Below, piece after piece: positions 42,081 through 51,926 of a stretch of 64,000 bases of DNA. The first letter of the stretch is position 1; every line of letters begins with the position of its first letter. The position numbers and the translations under genes are program-made. Below the pieces are notes generated by a model. It ran no database searches. It had not been told where the DNA came from and saw nothing but the letters and a program-made list of their open reading frames with translations. This DNA comes from Gaoshiqia sediminis (GTDB lineage: Bacteria > Bacteroidota > Bacteroidia > Bacteroidales > Prolixibacteraceae). The stretch lies in assembly GCF_025907915.1 (NCBI RefSeq), contig NZ_JAPAAF010000003.1, positions 124,001 to 188,000 on the forward strand, written 5' to 3'.

Positions 42081-43613
42081 ATGAGAAAAACGGTAAAAAT
42101 CTTATTCTTCCTATTCCTAACGGTAAACCTGCATGCGCAAAACCCCGGCTGGAAGAACGTGTTGGAACACGGCGCCCGAACCGACGGAGAATACCTTAAC
42201 ACGGAAGTAATCCGCGAACTGATCGAAGCTGCCAGTCAGGAAGGTGGCGGCACACTTTACTTTCCGGCAGGCGACTACCTCACCGGCCCCATCCACCTGA
42301 AAAGCAACATTACTATTTACCTGGAGGCCGGTGCAACCCTCCGCTTTAGCGACAACTTTGACCATTACCTGCCCATGGTACCTTCGCGATGGGAAGGGAC
42401 AACCGTTGTAAATTTTTCACCGCTGATTTATGCCTACGAGGCCGAAAACATTACCATCACCGGGCGGGGAACGCTGGATGGTCAAGGCAAAAAATGGTGG
42501 GATTATCACCATTTTCTGTACTCCCAACCCAAAACATTCAAGTCGAAATGGCAACAGCTATTTGCAGAGAACAATCCGGATGTGCTGCTGCCCGACATTC
42601 CTGATATGGTAACGCGTGGCTTTTTGCGCCCCCCCTTTATTCAGCCCATGTATTGCAAAAACATTCGTATTGAAGGCATTACCATCATCAATTCGCCGTT
42701 TTGGACCGTCAACCCGGAATTCTGTGAGAACATTACCATTGACGGCGTAACAATCAACAATCCTGATTCTCCAAACACCGATGGCATCAACCCCGAATCG
42801 TGCAAGTATGTTCATATCTCCAATTGTCACATTTCGGTAGGCGACGACTGCATCACCATCAAATCGGGGAAAGACCGCAGCGGGCGGGCCGAGGCAGCTC
42901 CCTGTGAGAACATCACCATTACCAACTGCACCATGTTAAGCGGCCACGGCGGCGTTGTTATTGGAAGCGAAATGTCGGGCGATGTTAGAAAAGTCACCAT
43001 TACCAACTGCGTGTTTGAAGGCACCGAACGGGGCATTCGCATCAAATCGACCCGCGGACGGGGAGGTGTGGTTGAAGACATCCGTGTCAGCAATGTGATT
43101 ATGAAAGACATCCGTGAAGAAGCCATCAAACTGAACATGTACTATTCAAAAACCGAGTACGAACCGGTATCAGAAAGAACACCGGTGTTTCGCAATATTC
43201 ATTTCAGCGGGATAACCGGGAATGCCAAACAGGCTGGATTTTTGCTGGGATTGGATGAAATGCCTATCAGCAACATTTCATTTACCGACATCCGTATCAA
43301 CGGCGAAATCGGTTTCACCGTGAAAGATGCCGAAGACATCAGCTTCCACAATGTGCAGATGAATGCGTTCAACGGTCCGGCACTGTCCATCGAAAAGAGC
43401 AAATACATCGAGATTAACGCCCTCAGTTCCAATTCGCCACTGGCCAATACGCCGGTCATTAAACTCGATGATGTGGAGCAGGTAAGTATCATGAATTGTT
43501 TCCAGCCCCGCGAAACCGACATCTTCATTCAGCAAAGCCAGTCGTGCAAGGATATTGTTATCCAAAATAACGTATTGTCAGGTGTAAAACAGGAAGTACA
43601 ACTGCTGAAGTAA
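42081..43613 (+). CDS. secreted GH28 polygalacturonase
   Basis: 510 residues, signal peptide ending NLHAQ20. Right-handed beta-helix with all GH28 motifs: NTDG at 232-235, GDD at 254-256, GHG at 288-290 and RIK at 320-322. It hydrolyses alpha-1,4-galacturonosyl bonds in homogalacturonan or RG backbones; the N-terminal insert and length suggest an exo-type enzyme, though endo action cannot be excluded. It is the only plus-strand gene in the window. It is transcribed divergently from the LacI regulator, with a LacI operator 73 bp upstream, and ends at a strong bidirectional terminator facing GH127. Confidence 0.95.
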   Translation: MRKTVKILFFLFLTVNLHAQNPGWKNVLEHGARTDGEYLNTEVIRELIEAASQEGGGTLYFPAGDYLTGPIHLKSNITIYLEAGATLRFSDNFDHYLPMVPSRWEGTTVVNFSPLIYAYEAENITITGRGTLDGQGKKWWDYHHFLYSQPKTFKSKWQQLFAENNPDVLLPDIPDMVTRGFLRPPFIQPMYCKNIRIEGITIINSPFWTVNPEFCENITIDGVTINNPDSPNTDGINPESCKYVHISNCHISVGDDCITIKSGKDRSGRAEAAPCENITITNCTMLSGHGGVVIGSEMSGDVRKVTITNCVFEGTERGIRIKSTRGRGGVVEDIRVSNVIMKDIREEAIKLNMYYSKTEYEPVSERTPVFRNIHFSGITGNAKQAGFLLGLDEMPISNISFTDIRINGEIGFTVKDAEDISFHNVQMNAFNGPALSIEKSKYIEINALSSNSPLANTPVIKLDDVEQVSIMNCFQPRETDIFIQQSQSCKDIVIQNNVLSGVKQEVQLLK

Positions 43614-43649
43614 CGGATTGACCGGTACTCCGGAAGGTTGATCAATATG

Positions 43650-43699
43650 AAGGCCTGAAACCGCAAAGCTACCCGGGTAGTTTTTCAGTTTCAGGCCTT
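43650..43699. terminator. bidirectional terminator between GH28 and GH127
   Basis: A 12-bp perfect stem AAGGCCTGAAAC / GTTTCAGGCCTT (43650-43661, 43688-43699) encloses a second palindrome CTACCCGGGTAG (43669-43680). It lies between the converging GH28 and GH127 genes. A short T-run and A-rich flanks fit termination in both directions. Confidence 0.85.
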
Positions 43700-43708
43700 T
43701 TGGGTTAT

Positions 43709-45751
43709 TTACCGGGCAAGCGGAATCCAGACGCTCATATCGCTTTTGCCGCGGTTGTTCCAGGCATAGTAAGGAATCAGGTTGATGGTGATACGCTCAT
43801 CATTTCGGGACGAAACGGGGCGGTACAAGGTATTGCTCCAATCTGCTGCATCCAGCTTTTTCACTTCGCCCTGTAAAGCCATAAACGAACCTCCGGCCAC
43901 CGTCAACGGAACAGGCTTGAACTGACTGTCAACCGGTATGGCCACCTCATGGATACCAACCTGCTCGGGCAAATCCACTGCCTCAAGGCAATAAACCACC
44001 GGACCACGCTGCACGGCCACCTGGTTACGGGTTTCTTCCACCAGTGGATTGGCTTCAATCAGGCGTGCCTCCATCGGGAAATTGATTTCTACCACATCTT
44101 CTTTTTCCCAAGTTCTAGACAATTCCCGATACGTCCCGGGCTGATTTTTACCATCAGCTGGTTTACCGTTGATCGTAATTGCAGCGTCCGCACTCCAGGC
44201 GGGAATCCGCACAAACAGGGCAAATTCCTTTTTAGGCGCTTTGTTAATTTTCAGTTTTACATTTCCGTCCCACGGATAATCGGTCACTTGTTCCAGTTCC
44301 AGCGCTGATTCGTCCGCCAAAACCGTCTTCAACTTGTTTCCACCGTAAAAATTCACCCACAAGCCTTCATCCGAAATACTGTACATATAGTTGTGGATTT
44401 GCGCCACCGTACGGATGGTGTTCGGCGGACAACAGTTGCAGTAACTGATATACTCTTCCCGGTCTTTCGACCAGCGAAGCTCATACGGAAGATCGTCCGA
44501 AACGGCCAGTGGGTTGGTATAAAAATGTCGCTTCCCATCAAGGCTCACGGCAGCCAGCAGGCTGTTGTACATCACCTGCTCCATTACATCGGCATAACTG
44601 GCCTTTCCGGTTACCTGCAACATGCGCCAGTTCCACAGCACGTTACCGATGTTGGCGCACGATTCGTTGTGCGCCGTCAGGTTCGGCAACTCGAAATCCT
44701 GTCCGTATGCCTGGTGCACCAATTGAATGGAAGGCTGGTCGTAGGTTGTACCGTTTGGCGAAACCCCGTCGTACAATGCCCCGCAGGCGCCGGTGATGTA
44801 CATTTTGGTTTCCACCAGATCGTGCCAAATGGCATCGAGTGCAGTCATTAAACTATCGTCGCCGGTTTCGGCAAATACGTCGGCCACACCGGCATACAGG
44901 TAATTGGCCCGGACGGCATGCCCCTGAGCTTTGGTTTGTTCCCGAAACAGGATCCGGTCCTGGTTGTGGTCGCGACCATGTTCAACCATGCTGCGGATGT
45001 CGATCAATCCTTTTAACAATTCGAGATAACGCGGTTCACCCAGGGTGCGGTACATCTCGGCAACGCCCATGTAGTGTGATGGACAAATGGCATTTTGGGC
45101 TAGTTCATGCGCATGCTCCTTGTAATACCGATACAGAAAATCGGTTGCCTTTACGGCCACGTCAAGCAGGTTTTTCTTGCCGGTTAGTCGATAATGAACA
45201 CAGGCCGCCGTCATCAGGTGACCCATATTGTAGGTTTCAAAATCCATGCGCTCGGCAAACTCAGCCTTTTCATCGGGATTTTCACGGGTTTTAATCATCA
45301 CGGGCGTATGTATATAGCCATCAGCCCGTTGTGTTCTCGCGATAATGCCAATGATCGAATCAATCTTCTGCTCTGTTTGCTGAACCGGGTTCATAGCATT
45401 CACCATAATCAAGGCTTCCAGCATCTTATAGAAATCGCCGTCATGAAACGGCGGACCAACATGGGTGCCATGCTTTAGCCCTGCGGCAATTTCAAAATTG
45501 GCGAAACCATGACTGATCGAATCATTCATATACATGTCCATCATGTGGGGCACCATGTTGTGCTCGCAAACGTGGAAGCGCTCGGCCCAAAAGCCATCCG
45601 TCCACTTTACATCGGTCATATTTACGGCGCTTAATTTGGCAAACGGACTATGCGAAGTATCCACCAGACTTTTATCCTGCGCCGAGATTCCCAAGACACC
45701 CATCGCAAAGATGGCAGCAAGGGCCGGTTTCATGATTTCTTTTAAGTTCAT
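43709..45751 (-). CDS. GH127 family beta-L-arabinofuranosidase / aceric acid hydrolase
   Basis: 680 residues, signal peptide ending GISAQ25. (Alpha/alpha)6 barrel with the zinc-cysteine catalytic site of GH127: Glu363 and Cys365 in NESCANIG and Cys438, Cys440, Cys441 in YCNCCPPNT, matching the Glu338/Cys340/Cys415/417/418 set of HypBA1. GH127 contains beta-L-arabinofuranosidases and, in RG-II loci, an aceric acid hydrolase (BT1003). Here either is possible; aceric acid release suits the RG-II character of the window. Starts 18 bp after the GH78 stop and is the last gene of the NCS1-GH78 operon, before the bidirectional terminator. Confidence 0.9.
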   Translation of the reverse strand: MNLKEIMKPALAAIFAMGVLGISAQDKSLVDTSHSPFAKLSAVNMTDVKWTDGFWAERFHVCEHNMVPHMMDMYMNDSISHGFANFEIAAGLKHGTHVGPPFHDGDFYKMLEALIMVNAMNPVQQTEQKIDSIIGIIARTQRADGYIHTPVMIKTRENPDEKAEFAERMDFETYNMGHLMTAACVHYRLTGKKNLLDVAVKATDFLYRYYKEHAHELAQNAICPSHYMGVAEMYRTLGEPRYLELLKGLIDIRSMVEHGRDHNQDRILFREQTKAQGHAVRANYLYAGVADVFAETGDDSLMTALDAIWHDLVETKMYITGACGALYDGVSPNGTTYDQPSIQLVHQAYGQDFELPNLTAHNESCANIGNVLWNWRMLQVTGKASYADVMEQVMYNSLLAAVSLDGKRHFYTNPLAVSDDLPYELRWSKDREEYISYCNCCPPNTIRTVAQIHNYMYSISDEGLWVNFYGGNKLKTVLADESALELEQVTDYPWDGNVKLKINKAPKKEFALFVRIPAWSADAAITINGKPADGKNQPGTYRELSRTWEKEDVVEINFPMEARLIEANPLVEETRNQVAVQRGPVVYCLEAVDLPEQVGIHEVAIPVDSQFKPVPLTVAGGSFMALQGEVKKLDAADWSNTLYRPVSSRNDERITINLIPYYAWNNRGKSDMSVWIPLAR

Positions 45752-45769
45752 TCTTGAATATTTTAATAA

Positions 45770-48496
45770 TTACTGCTGTTTAAATTCATACGATCTGCAA
45801 ACCAATTGATAATATCCCGAACCGGCTTCAATAATCACCCGACCGGCTTCCTGCCCGATAAAAGTCAAATCAGGATGCCCTGTAAGCTTTTTCCCGTTTT
45901 CAGTTACACTAGCAGCATCAGAACATGGAATAAATATCCGGGCTTTTGTGTTTGCCGGAATTCCAACTTCAAGGATCAGCTTCTCCCCTTCCCTTTTCCA
46001 TCCCGAAACAATTTTTCCATATATGGAATGATAACTGGCTTTGGCAAAATCCAGCTCTTCATGCAACCAGGGTTTGATAAAAAAAGATTTGTACCCTGGG
46101 CTTTGTTCGTCCGGGTTCAGACCGGCTACCGATTTATAGAGCCAGTCGCCCACTGCCCCGTAGGCGTAATGATTAAACGAATTCATGCCCACCGTTTGGA
46201 ATGTTCCATCGGGCTTGATACCATCCCAGCGCTCCCAGATCGTAGTGGCCCCCTGTGTTACCGGATACAGCCACGAAGGATAGCGTTTGTTAAACAACAA
46301 CTTGTAGGCAACATCTGCATAACCATGATCGGTTAATGCCCTGCAAATGAGAGGCGTGCCAATAAAGCCGGTAGTCAGGTGCCCGAAATAATTAACATCG
46401 TCGGCCAACCGTTTGGCAACAACCGGCACCAAAGTATCCGGCAATAAATTGAAGCATAATGCCAAGGTGTAGGCAGTTTGAGTTCCGGAAGTCAATCGAC
46501 CGGTTTGGGTGACAAATTCCCTATTGAATGCGTCTTTAATCTTGGGTAGAAGATTTTGGTATCGTGCTTCATCTTCCACCTTCCCCAGCAAACTGGCCGT
46601 TTTCTGCATCAAACCAGTCGTGTAATAAAAGTAAGCCGTGGCAATCAGTTCTTTATCGGTGTGCGCCCCGGCATAGCCGTAATCGGGGGCATTATAGTTG
46701 TATGAATAATACTCGGCAAACGACAACCAGTCGCCAAAATGGAACCCCGCATTAAAAATGCAGGCTTCGCCTGATTCACGAATCATGTATTCCACCCAGC
46801 CTTTCATCGATTCATATTGCTCTTCCAGGATGCGGGTATCACCATAAACCTGGTAAACCGTCCAGGGAATAATGACAGCCGCATCGGACCAGCCAGTTGA
46901 ACCAAAACCATCGGACCAACCAGTGCCTCCCCCGTCTTTTACAACATTTGGCACAACCCAGGGCACACTACCGTCAGGTTTCTGATCGACGATGAAATCT
47001 TTCATCCACTTGGTATAAAATGATGCAGCATCGCGATTAAAGCAGGCTGTTGGTGCAAAAACCTGAGCATCGCCGGTCCACCCTAAACGCTCGTCACGCT
47101 GTGGACAATCGGTAGGAACATCTAGGAAATTACCTCTCAAGCCCCAATCGATATTCTTTTGCAGCCGGTTAATCAACGGATCGGAACAAACAAATTCGCC
47201 CGTCAGAGGCATGTCCGAATGAACCACACGGCCTTCCAGATCATCCAATGTTATTTCACCCGGATAATCACTGACTTTCACATAGCGAAAGCCGTGAAAG
47301 GTAAAGCGGGGCTCATATTCTTCCTGGCCATCACCTTTAAAGATATAAGTATCCTCAGCTTTGGCCGCACGAAGGTTATCGGTATAAAAATTGCCGTCCT
47401 GATCGAGAACTTCGGCATGGTTCAGCGTAATTTTGTCGCCGGCATTTCCTTTCAACCGAAACCGTACCCAACCCACCATATTTTGTCCTAGATCAAAAAC
47501 CAATTCCCCTTTTGGAGTAGTGATTTTTTCAACCGGTCGGAGTGTTTCAGTAATCCTCACTGGAACTCCCTCCGATGCAACCAGATTGTCAAATCCGTAA
47601 TCTCTCAGAATGACGGGCCGCCATGCAGAATCATCAAAACCGGCGCAGTCCCATCCCGCTATTTCCAGTCGGGCATCATAGGTTTCGCCATTGTAAATAT
47701 CTGATTTAAGAATAGGGCCTGTGCCCGATTTCCAGTCCGGGTCGCTGATGATCCATTCAGAAGTCCCATCAACATAATCCAGTTTAAGCTGAAACAAAAG
47801 GGCAAGTTTATCGCCATACAGGTTTTTATTACCCTGCCAAACCAGAAACCCGCGGTACCAGCCATCGCCCAAAATCACGCCGATGGCATTTGCACCAGAT
47901 GTTATTTGTTCGGTAACATCGTAAGTCTGGTATTGCAATCGTTGTTGGTAACTGGTCCAACCGGGCGTAAACAGGTCCGTGCTTACCTTTTCACCGTTTA
48001 ACGACAATTCGTACAAGCCGTGGCATGTGATGCAGGCTGTTGCTTTCCTGATCGCTTTATTCAGTTGAAATTCCTTACGCAGATAAGGAGACGGGGTCGA
48101 AACGGAAGGTTCTTCTTCAAGGGTCGGTTCAATCCATTGAGCTTTCCAATCATCCTTGTTCAAGAGTCCCATTTCCCAACAAGTCGGGGCACTCCAGGAT
48201 GATTCTTCCTTGTAATTGTTCCACACTTTTACTGTCCAGAAAGCTTGTTGACCTGATTGAAGTATCACCCCATCATATTCAACATGAATTGACTGATCTG
48301 AATCAATTCGTCCCGAATTCCAAAGCAACTTGTTTTCATCATTAAGATCAGCCGCCGTAGCTGCGCATTTCACGTGATAAGCCCGTTGAAAAACATTTCT
48401 TTTCTCATCGACAATTTCCCAGCTTAAGCGAGGTTTATAAGCTTTCAATCCCACTGGATTGCTTTTATACTCTGTCTTTAAGTTCGTAATTTTCAA
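45770..48496 (-). CDS. GH78 alpha-L-rhamnosidase without visible signal peptide
   Basis: 908 residues in the usual GH78 order: N-terminal beta-domains (about 1-340, including ACITCHGLYELSLNGEKV, GWTSYQQRLQYQTYDVT and GDGWYRGFLVW), the (alpha/alpha)6 domain with DCPQRDERLGWTGD that carries the general acid, and a C-terminal beta-domain. It removes terminal alpha-L-rhamnose. The start codon is TTG at 48496, with an in-frame TAA a few codons upstream and no ATG before about residue 110. The protein begins directly at the conserved NLKTEYKSNPVGL block with no signal peptide. It may act in the cytoplasm on imported oligosaccharides. It follows the small membrane protein gene by 22 bp. Confidence 0.92.
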   Translation of the reverse strand: MKITNLKTEYKSNPVGLKAYKPRLSWEIVDEKRNVFQRAYHVKCAATAADLNDENKLLWNSGRIDSDQSIHVEYDGVILQSGQQAFWTVKVWNNYKEESSWSAPTCWEMGLLNKDDWKAQWIEPTLEEEPSVSTPSPYLRKEFQLNKAIRKATACITCHGLYELSLNGEKVSTDLFTPGWTSYQQRLQYQTYDVTEQITSGANAIGVILGDGWYRGFLVWQGNKNLYGDKLALLFQLKLDYVDGTSEWIISDPDWKSGTGPILKSDIYNGETYDARLEIAGWDCAGFDDSAWRPVILRDYGFDNLVASEGVPVRITETLRPVEKITTPKGELVFDLGQNMVGWVRFRLKGNAGDKITLNHAEVLDQDGNFYTDNLRAAKAEDTYIFKGDGQEEYEPRFTFHGFRYVKVSDYPGEITLDDLEGRVVHSDMPLTGEFVCSDPLINRLQKNIDWGLRGNFLDVPTDCPQRDERLGWTGDAQVFAPTACFNRDAASFYTKWMKDFIVDQKPDGSVPWVVPNVVKDGGGTGWSDGFGSTGWSDAAVIIPWTVYQVYGDTRILEEQYESMKGWVEYMIRESGEACIFNAGFHFGDWLSFAEYYSYNYNAPDYGYAGAHTDKELIATAYFYYTTGLMQKTASLLGKVEDEARYQNLLPKIKDAFNREFVTQTGRLTSGTQTAYTLALCFNLLPDTLVPVVAKRLADDVNYFGHLTTGFIGTPLICRALTDHGYADVAYKLLFNKRYPSWLYPVTQGATTIWERWDGIKPDGTFQTVGMNSFNHYAYGAVGDWLYKSVAGLNPDEQSPGYKSFFIKPWLHEELDFAKASYHSIYGKIVSGWKREGEKLILEVGIPANTKARIFIPCSDAASVTENGKKLTGHPDLTFIGQEAGRVIIEAGSGYYQLVCRSYEFKQQ

Positions 48497-48518
48497 AACA
48501 ACAAGGTTTTATTATGTA

Positions 48519-48710
48519 CTATGCTTTTTCTTCATCATCCAACGATTTGGTTTTCATCCAAAAAGGAGAAGTACCAAACCACAAAAACATACCGGCTACC
48601 ATTAAATGAAAATGCGTTTCAATAGCGATAACCTGCTTAAATACCAAAATGGACGGCACGATGGTCAACACCAATCCGATAAACGATATTACAATCAGCA
48701 CTTTTTTCAT
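48519..48710 (-). CDS. small two-helix membrane protein
   Basis: 63 residues with two predicted transmembrane helices (about 4-24 and 33-50) and an acidic C-terminus ending LDDEEKA. No family recognised. The ATG overlaps the stop of the NCS1-type permease gene by 4 bp, so the two are translationally coupled; GH78 follows 22 bp later. A small accessory subunit of the permease is the obvious guess from gene coupling and nothing more. Confidence 0.65.
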   Translation of the reverse strand: MKKVLIVISFIGLVLTIVPSILVFKQVIAIETHFHLMVAGMFLWFGTSPFWMKTKSLDDEEKA

Positions 48711-50218
48711 AATAACCCTCCTTCTTGTATTAATTGAACGTTCTTTTTTTGTTTTTGCTGAATGTAACTAAACCCCAAATACATCAACGAAGCTAAAATA
48801 TACTCGGGTGCAATCAGGTAAGTTAAATCCATTTGAATGACATCAACCCACCTCGGCAAATAATCTCCAATCATACGTTCCATCCATGGTAAATGATCCT
48901 TTCCGTAAATTACAAAACAGATAAAGAATGAGCCAAACCAAGCGACAGCAGCAGGCCAGCTAAACAGTTTTCGAGATTTTTCAGTAAAGCTACTGATTAA
49001 GCCTAACTTAGGAAACAGCCATACATCGACAAGAACAAAAGCACCCAAGGGTACAAAAAACAAGGCATTATAGGCAACAATACGGTCGAGATTGGCATTG
49101 ATAGCCGGAATACAAGCTGTAATAATCATGAATACACCGGCTGCAAAAGTCACTTTCCAACGTTTCCAGTTTGGTGTGGCCACCTGAATTGCTAATCCTG
49201 CCCTGTATAATCCGGGGTTAGCTGTTGTCCATCCTGCAATTACGACACACACCGCTCCGGCGATACCTGCTCCATAAAGTGCAATATTTCCCGGCTGTGG
49301 ATTAACAAAACCATCGGCAAGAAAGGCAGCACACAAAATACCTGAAGCAATCCAAGCTCCAAAATGGCCTATAAACATACCAACAGCAGAGGCAAATCCT
49401 TGCTTCCAACTTTTAGCATACCTAAAAATTGTCACATCTGACATCCCTAAATGCTGAGGCGCATTGCACAACCAGGCAAACCCGGCGACATGCCAGAAGG
49501 TGTATTTTGAGTTATCGCCAATTGGCACTCCTGTAAAAATTTTATTACTGGCCACATCCCAGAAATCGCTAAAATTGGTCGCTCCAAGTTTTCCTAAAAC
49601 GGCTAATGCAGCGGCAAAGAAAACAAGTATCATCCATGGTGCGCATATTTTCGAGAATGTAGCAATCTTCTCAAAACCCAAAACGGCAAGAGCTGCGATA
49701 ACTGTTCCCACAACCACAGCGATTAGCACCCATGGAATCGTAGGCAATACATCTCCGGCAACGTAGTTGGGATTTGGAATTCCGAACGGAATGGAAATAG
49801 AGGTAACTGCAACGGTAACCATAGCCCCGGATAACAGACATAAAATAAAGGCATAAAAAACACTGTAAGTTATCGTAAGATATGGACCAACGATTTTCTT
49901 TAATTGCCAATAGATTGTCAGGCGAGTTTTTACAGCGATGGGAGCTGTGATAAACGCCCAACTTAAGACAGCCAAGATATTACCTACCAGCAAACCCAGA
50001 AAGAAATCCTTGGCCGATACGCCATGCATCACCATGAGCGGCCCCAGCACAAATTCGGTGCCGGCCACATGCTCGCCGGCAAACATGGCAATGAAGGTTT
50101 TCCACCCGTGAAGTTTTTTTTCGGACACCGGCTCCCGGTCGTATTCGTACAAGGCATCGAGCCGGTCGATTAAAGTTGAACCAGCCCCCTGTGGGGCAAG
50201 TGGTTGATTAGTCTGCAT
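48707..50218 (-). CDS. NCS1/purine-cytosine permease-family transporter
   Basis: 503 residues with about 12 transmembrane segments. The pattern (GEHVAGTEFVLGPLMVMHGVSAKDFFLGLLVGNILAVLSWAFI, FSKICAPWMILVF, YNALFFVPLGAFVLVDVWLFPKLGL) is that of the nucleobase:cation-symporter-1 superfamily. It is out of place beside rhamnosidase and GH127 genes, because the family normally moves nucleobases, hydantoins or vitamins. It may carry a pectin-derived acid sugar such as aceric acid; that is a guess from gene order only. A 217-bp gap upstream separates it from rhaT and should hold its promoter. Confidence 0.65.
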   Translation of the reverse strand: MQTNQPLAPQGAGSTLIDRLDALYEYDREPVSEKKLHGWKTFIAMFAGEHVAGTEFVLGPLMVMHGVSAKDFFLGLLVGNILAVLSWAFITAPIAVKTRLTIYWQLKKIVGPYLTITYSVFYAFILCLLSGAMVTVAVTSISIPFGIPNPNYVAGDVLPTIPWVLIAVVVGTVIAALAVLGFEKIATFSKICAPWMILVFFAAALAVLGKLGATNFSDFWDVASNKIFTGVPIGDNSKYTFWHVAGFAWLCNAPQHLGMSDVTIFRYAKSWKQGFASAVGMFIGHFGAWIASGILCAAFLADGFVNPQPGNIALYGAGIAGAVCVVIAGWTTANPGLYRAGLAIQVATPNWKRWKVTFAAGVFMIITACIPAINANLDRIVAYNALFFVPLGAFVLVDVWLFPKLGLISSFTEKSRKLFSWPAAVAWFGSFFICFVIYGKDHLPWMERMIGDYLPRWVDVIQMDLTYLIAPEYILASLMYLGFSYIQQKQKKNVQLIQEGGLL

Positions 50219-50435
50219 AAATCACTTAAAATTAGTTAGATCACAAAGGCTTAATTATTTTCTATTTCTTTCGGTAAAATTGAACCGAGGGCCAATTTAC
50301 AGAATTTCAAGGAATATTCTTTATCTTTATTTTCGTTTTTCTTTCGTTTGTTTCGCTTTTAACACTTATTATAAAGATTTTATATTCCGGGAAAAGATTT
50401 TAAAAACACACTGACAACTGACATCCTGCCCTGAA

Positions 50436-51491
50436 TCAATGGCTTACAGCTTCACCCAACACGCTTCCGTAGGCAATGATGCAAAACGAAAGAATGAGCA
50501 CAAACAAAGCAAAAAGCAATACCAGATAAGTACGTTTACTTACCTGCTTCCACTCTTTCATCAGCACACCGATGATGTAGCTAAAAAAGATCAGCATGGA
50601 CATGTGCAACACCCAACTGGCAAACTGAAAATTTCCCATATTCACATGGCCAAGCCCATAAAAGAAGAACTGCAAGAACCACAACGATCCGGCCAGCCCC
50701 GACCAAATAAAATTACGCCAGCGGATCGCGGCCGGAACCCCGCCTGATTTTGTAAAGTCAGTCAGGGTTTGATTTTTGATCCCGGCGACAGTAAACCAAA
50801 TCACATTCACCAGCCAGCAACCCGTCGTGGACACGATTAATTTGGCATTTCCTTCAAACTGTCCGGCGCCGTATTCCGCCGCCAAATCGGAAATAGGTTG
50901 GCCAAATTCCAGCGAAATGTTGAACACCCCGGAAAGGATTCCGGCAATAAGCGACAACACCAGCCCAATGAACATGCGGGATTTTTTCAGGCCTTCGTTA
51001 GCCGGAACCAATTCGCGTTCGCGGCGAAAACCGGCCCATCCGCACAAGGCAACACCCACCACCGATACGACCATACCTGCCAAAACAATGTCGCCACCAG
51101 GATTGGAAAAGTAGGTTTGCAGGCCGCCAAAAATCATCAGGGGCAACACAGTACCAACGATTGCCGAGATTCCGATTGCCAGAGTATAAGTCATTGAGTA
51201 ACCAATATAGCGGATTGAAACGCCAAACGACATGCTCCCAAAACCGTAAACAGCGCCCAACAGAAATGCCCCCCACAGGGCGTTGGACGGAGCATTCCGC
51301 AAAACAAAAAAGAATTCAGGCACAGTAAGCAGTCCGATGAACAAAGGCATTAAAATCCAGGCAAACAGCCCCTGGACCAGCCAGAAACTTCCCCACGACC
51401 AGCTTTTGGTACGATGAAAAGGCACATAACAGGAAGAAGCGGAAACGCCGCCTATGGCATGTAAAACGGTTCCGATAATTGGACTCGACAT
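50436..51491 (-). CDS. rhaT: RhaT L-rhamnose:proton symporter
   Basis: 351 residues with about 10 transmembrane helices of the RhaT/DMT-like type. The N-terminal segment GTVLHAIGGVSASSCYVPFHRTKSWSWGSFWLVQGLFAWILMP is the family signature. It imports L-rhamnose released by GH78, GH106 and other surface enzymes. Located 108 bp after the rhaM stop in the same direction; the two genes and the URO-D-fold gene form one rhamnose block. No rhamnose isomerase, kinase or aldolase genes are in the window. Confidence 0.93.
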   Translation of the reverse strand: MSSPIIGTVLHAIGGVSASSCYVPFHRTKSWSWGSFWLVQGLFAWILMPLFIGLLTVPEFFFVLRNAPSNALWGAFLLGAVYGFGSMSFGVSIRYIGYSMTYTLAIGISAIVGTVLPLMIFGGLQTYFSNPGGDIVLAGMVVSVVGVALCGWAGFRRERELVPANEGLKKSRMFIGLVLSLIAGILSGVFNISLEFGQPISDLAAEYGAGQFEGNAKLIVSTTGCWLVNVIWFTVAGIKNQTLTDFTKSGGVPAAIRWRNFIWSGLAGSLWFLQFFFYGLGHVNMGNFQFASWVLHMSMLIFFSYIIGVLMKEWKQVSKRTYLVLLFALFVLILSFCIIAYGSVLGEAVSH

Positions 51492-51599
51492 AGATGATGA
51501 ATTAGATGATTAGTAAATTGGTTATTGGATAATTGCGGTTTACAGCCTGGAACTTGTTATTTGAAACTAAAAACTGGCAACTGAAAACTAACAGCAACC

Positions 51600-51926
51600 T
51601 CATTCCAGATGAAAAATCTCCTGCATATTGCTCCAAAACTCTCCCGGTCCGCGACTTTCCAAAGGCTCCATCAACGGTTTTACCACATCCCACCAACGCT
51701 GAGTTTCCGGATCGGCAGCCATTCTTGCCATATCCTTGTCAAAGTCAGGCCCTGCGTATTCGAAATAAGCAAACAAGTAATTATCCTTAATATAGATGGA
51801 GTAATTCTGTATGTTACAGCTTTTAATCATCTCCAAAACGGCGGGCCACACGGCAGCATGCTGACGAATGTATTCATCAGCTCCTTCCGGTTTCAGGCGG
51901 ATCATTTGTCCAAATCTTCGTTTCAT
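51600..51926 (-). CDS. rhaM: L-rhamnose mutarotase
   Basis: 108 residues, the family's normal length. The RhaM pattern is complete: EYIRQHAAVWPAVLEMIKSCNIQNYSIYI, DNYLFAYFEYAG, then TQRWWDVVKPLMEPL and a C-terminal WSNMQEIFHL. It interconverts alpha- and beta-L-rhamnose in the cytoplasm after uptake by RhaT. The ATG overlaps the stop of the upstream URO-D-fold gene by 4 bp. Compare the exported mutarotase-like lipoprotein at 5052-5771. Confidence 0.95.
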   Translation of the reverse strand: MKRRFGQMIRLKPEGADEYIRQHAAVWPAVLEMIKSCNIQNYSIYIKDNYLFAYFEYAGPDFDKDMARMAADPETQRWWDVVKPLMEPLESRGPGEFWSNMQEIFHLE

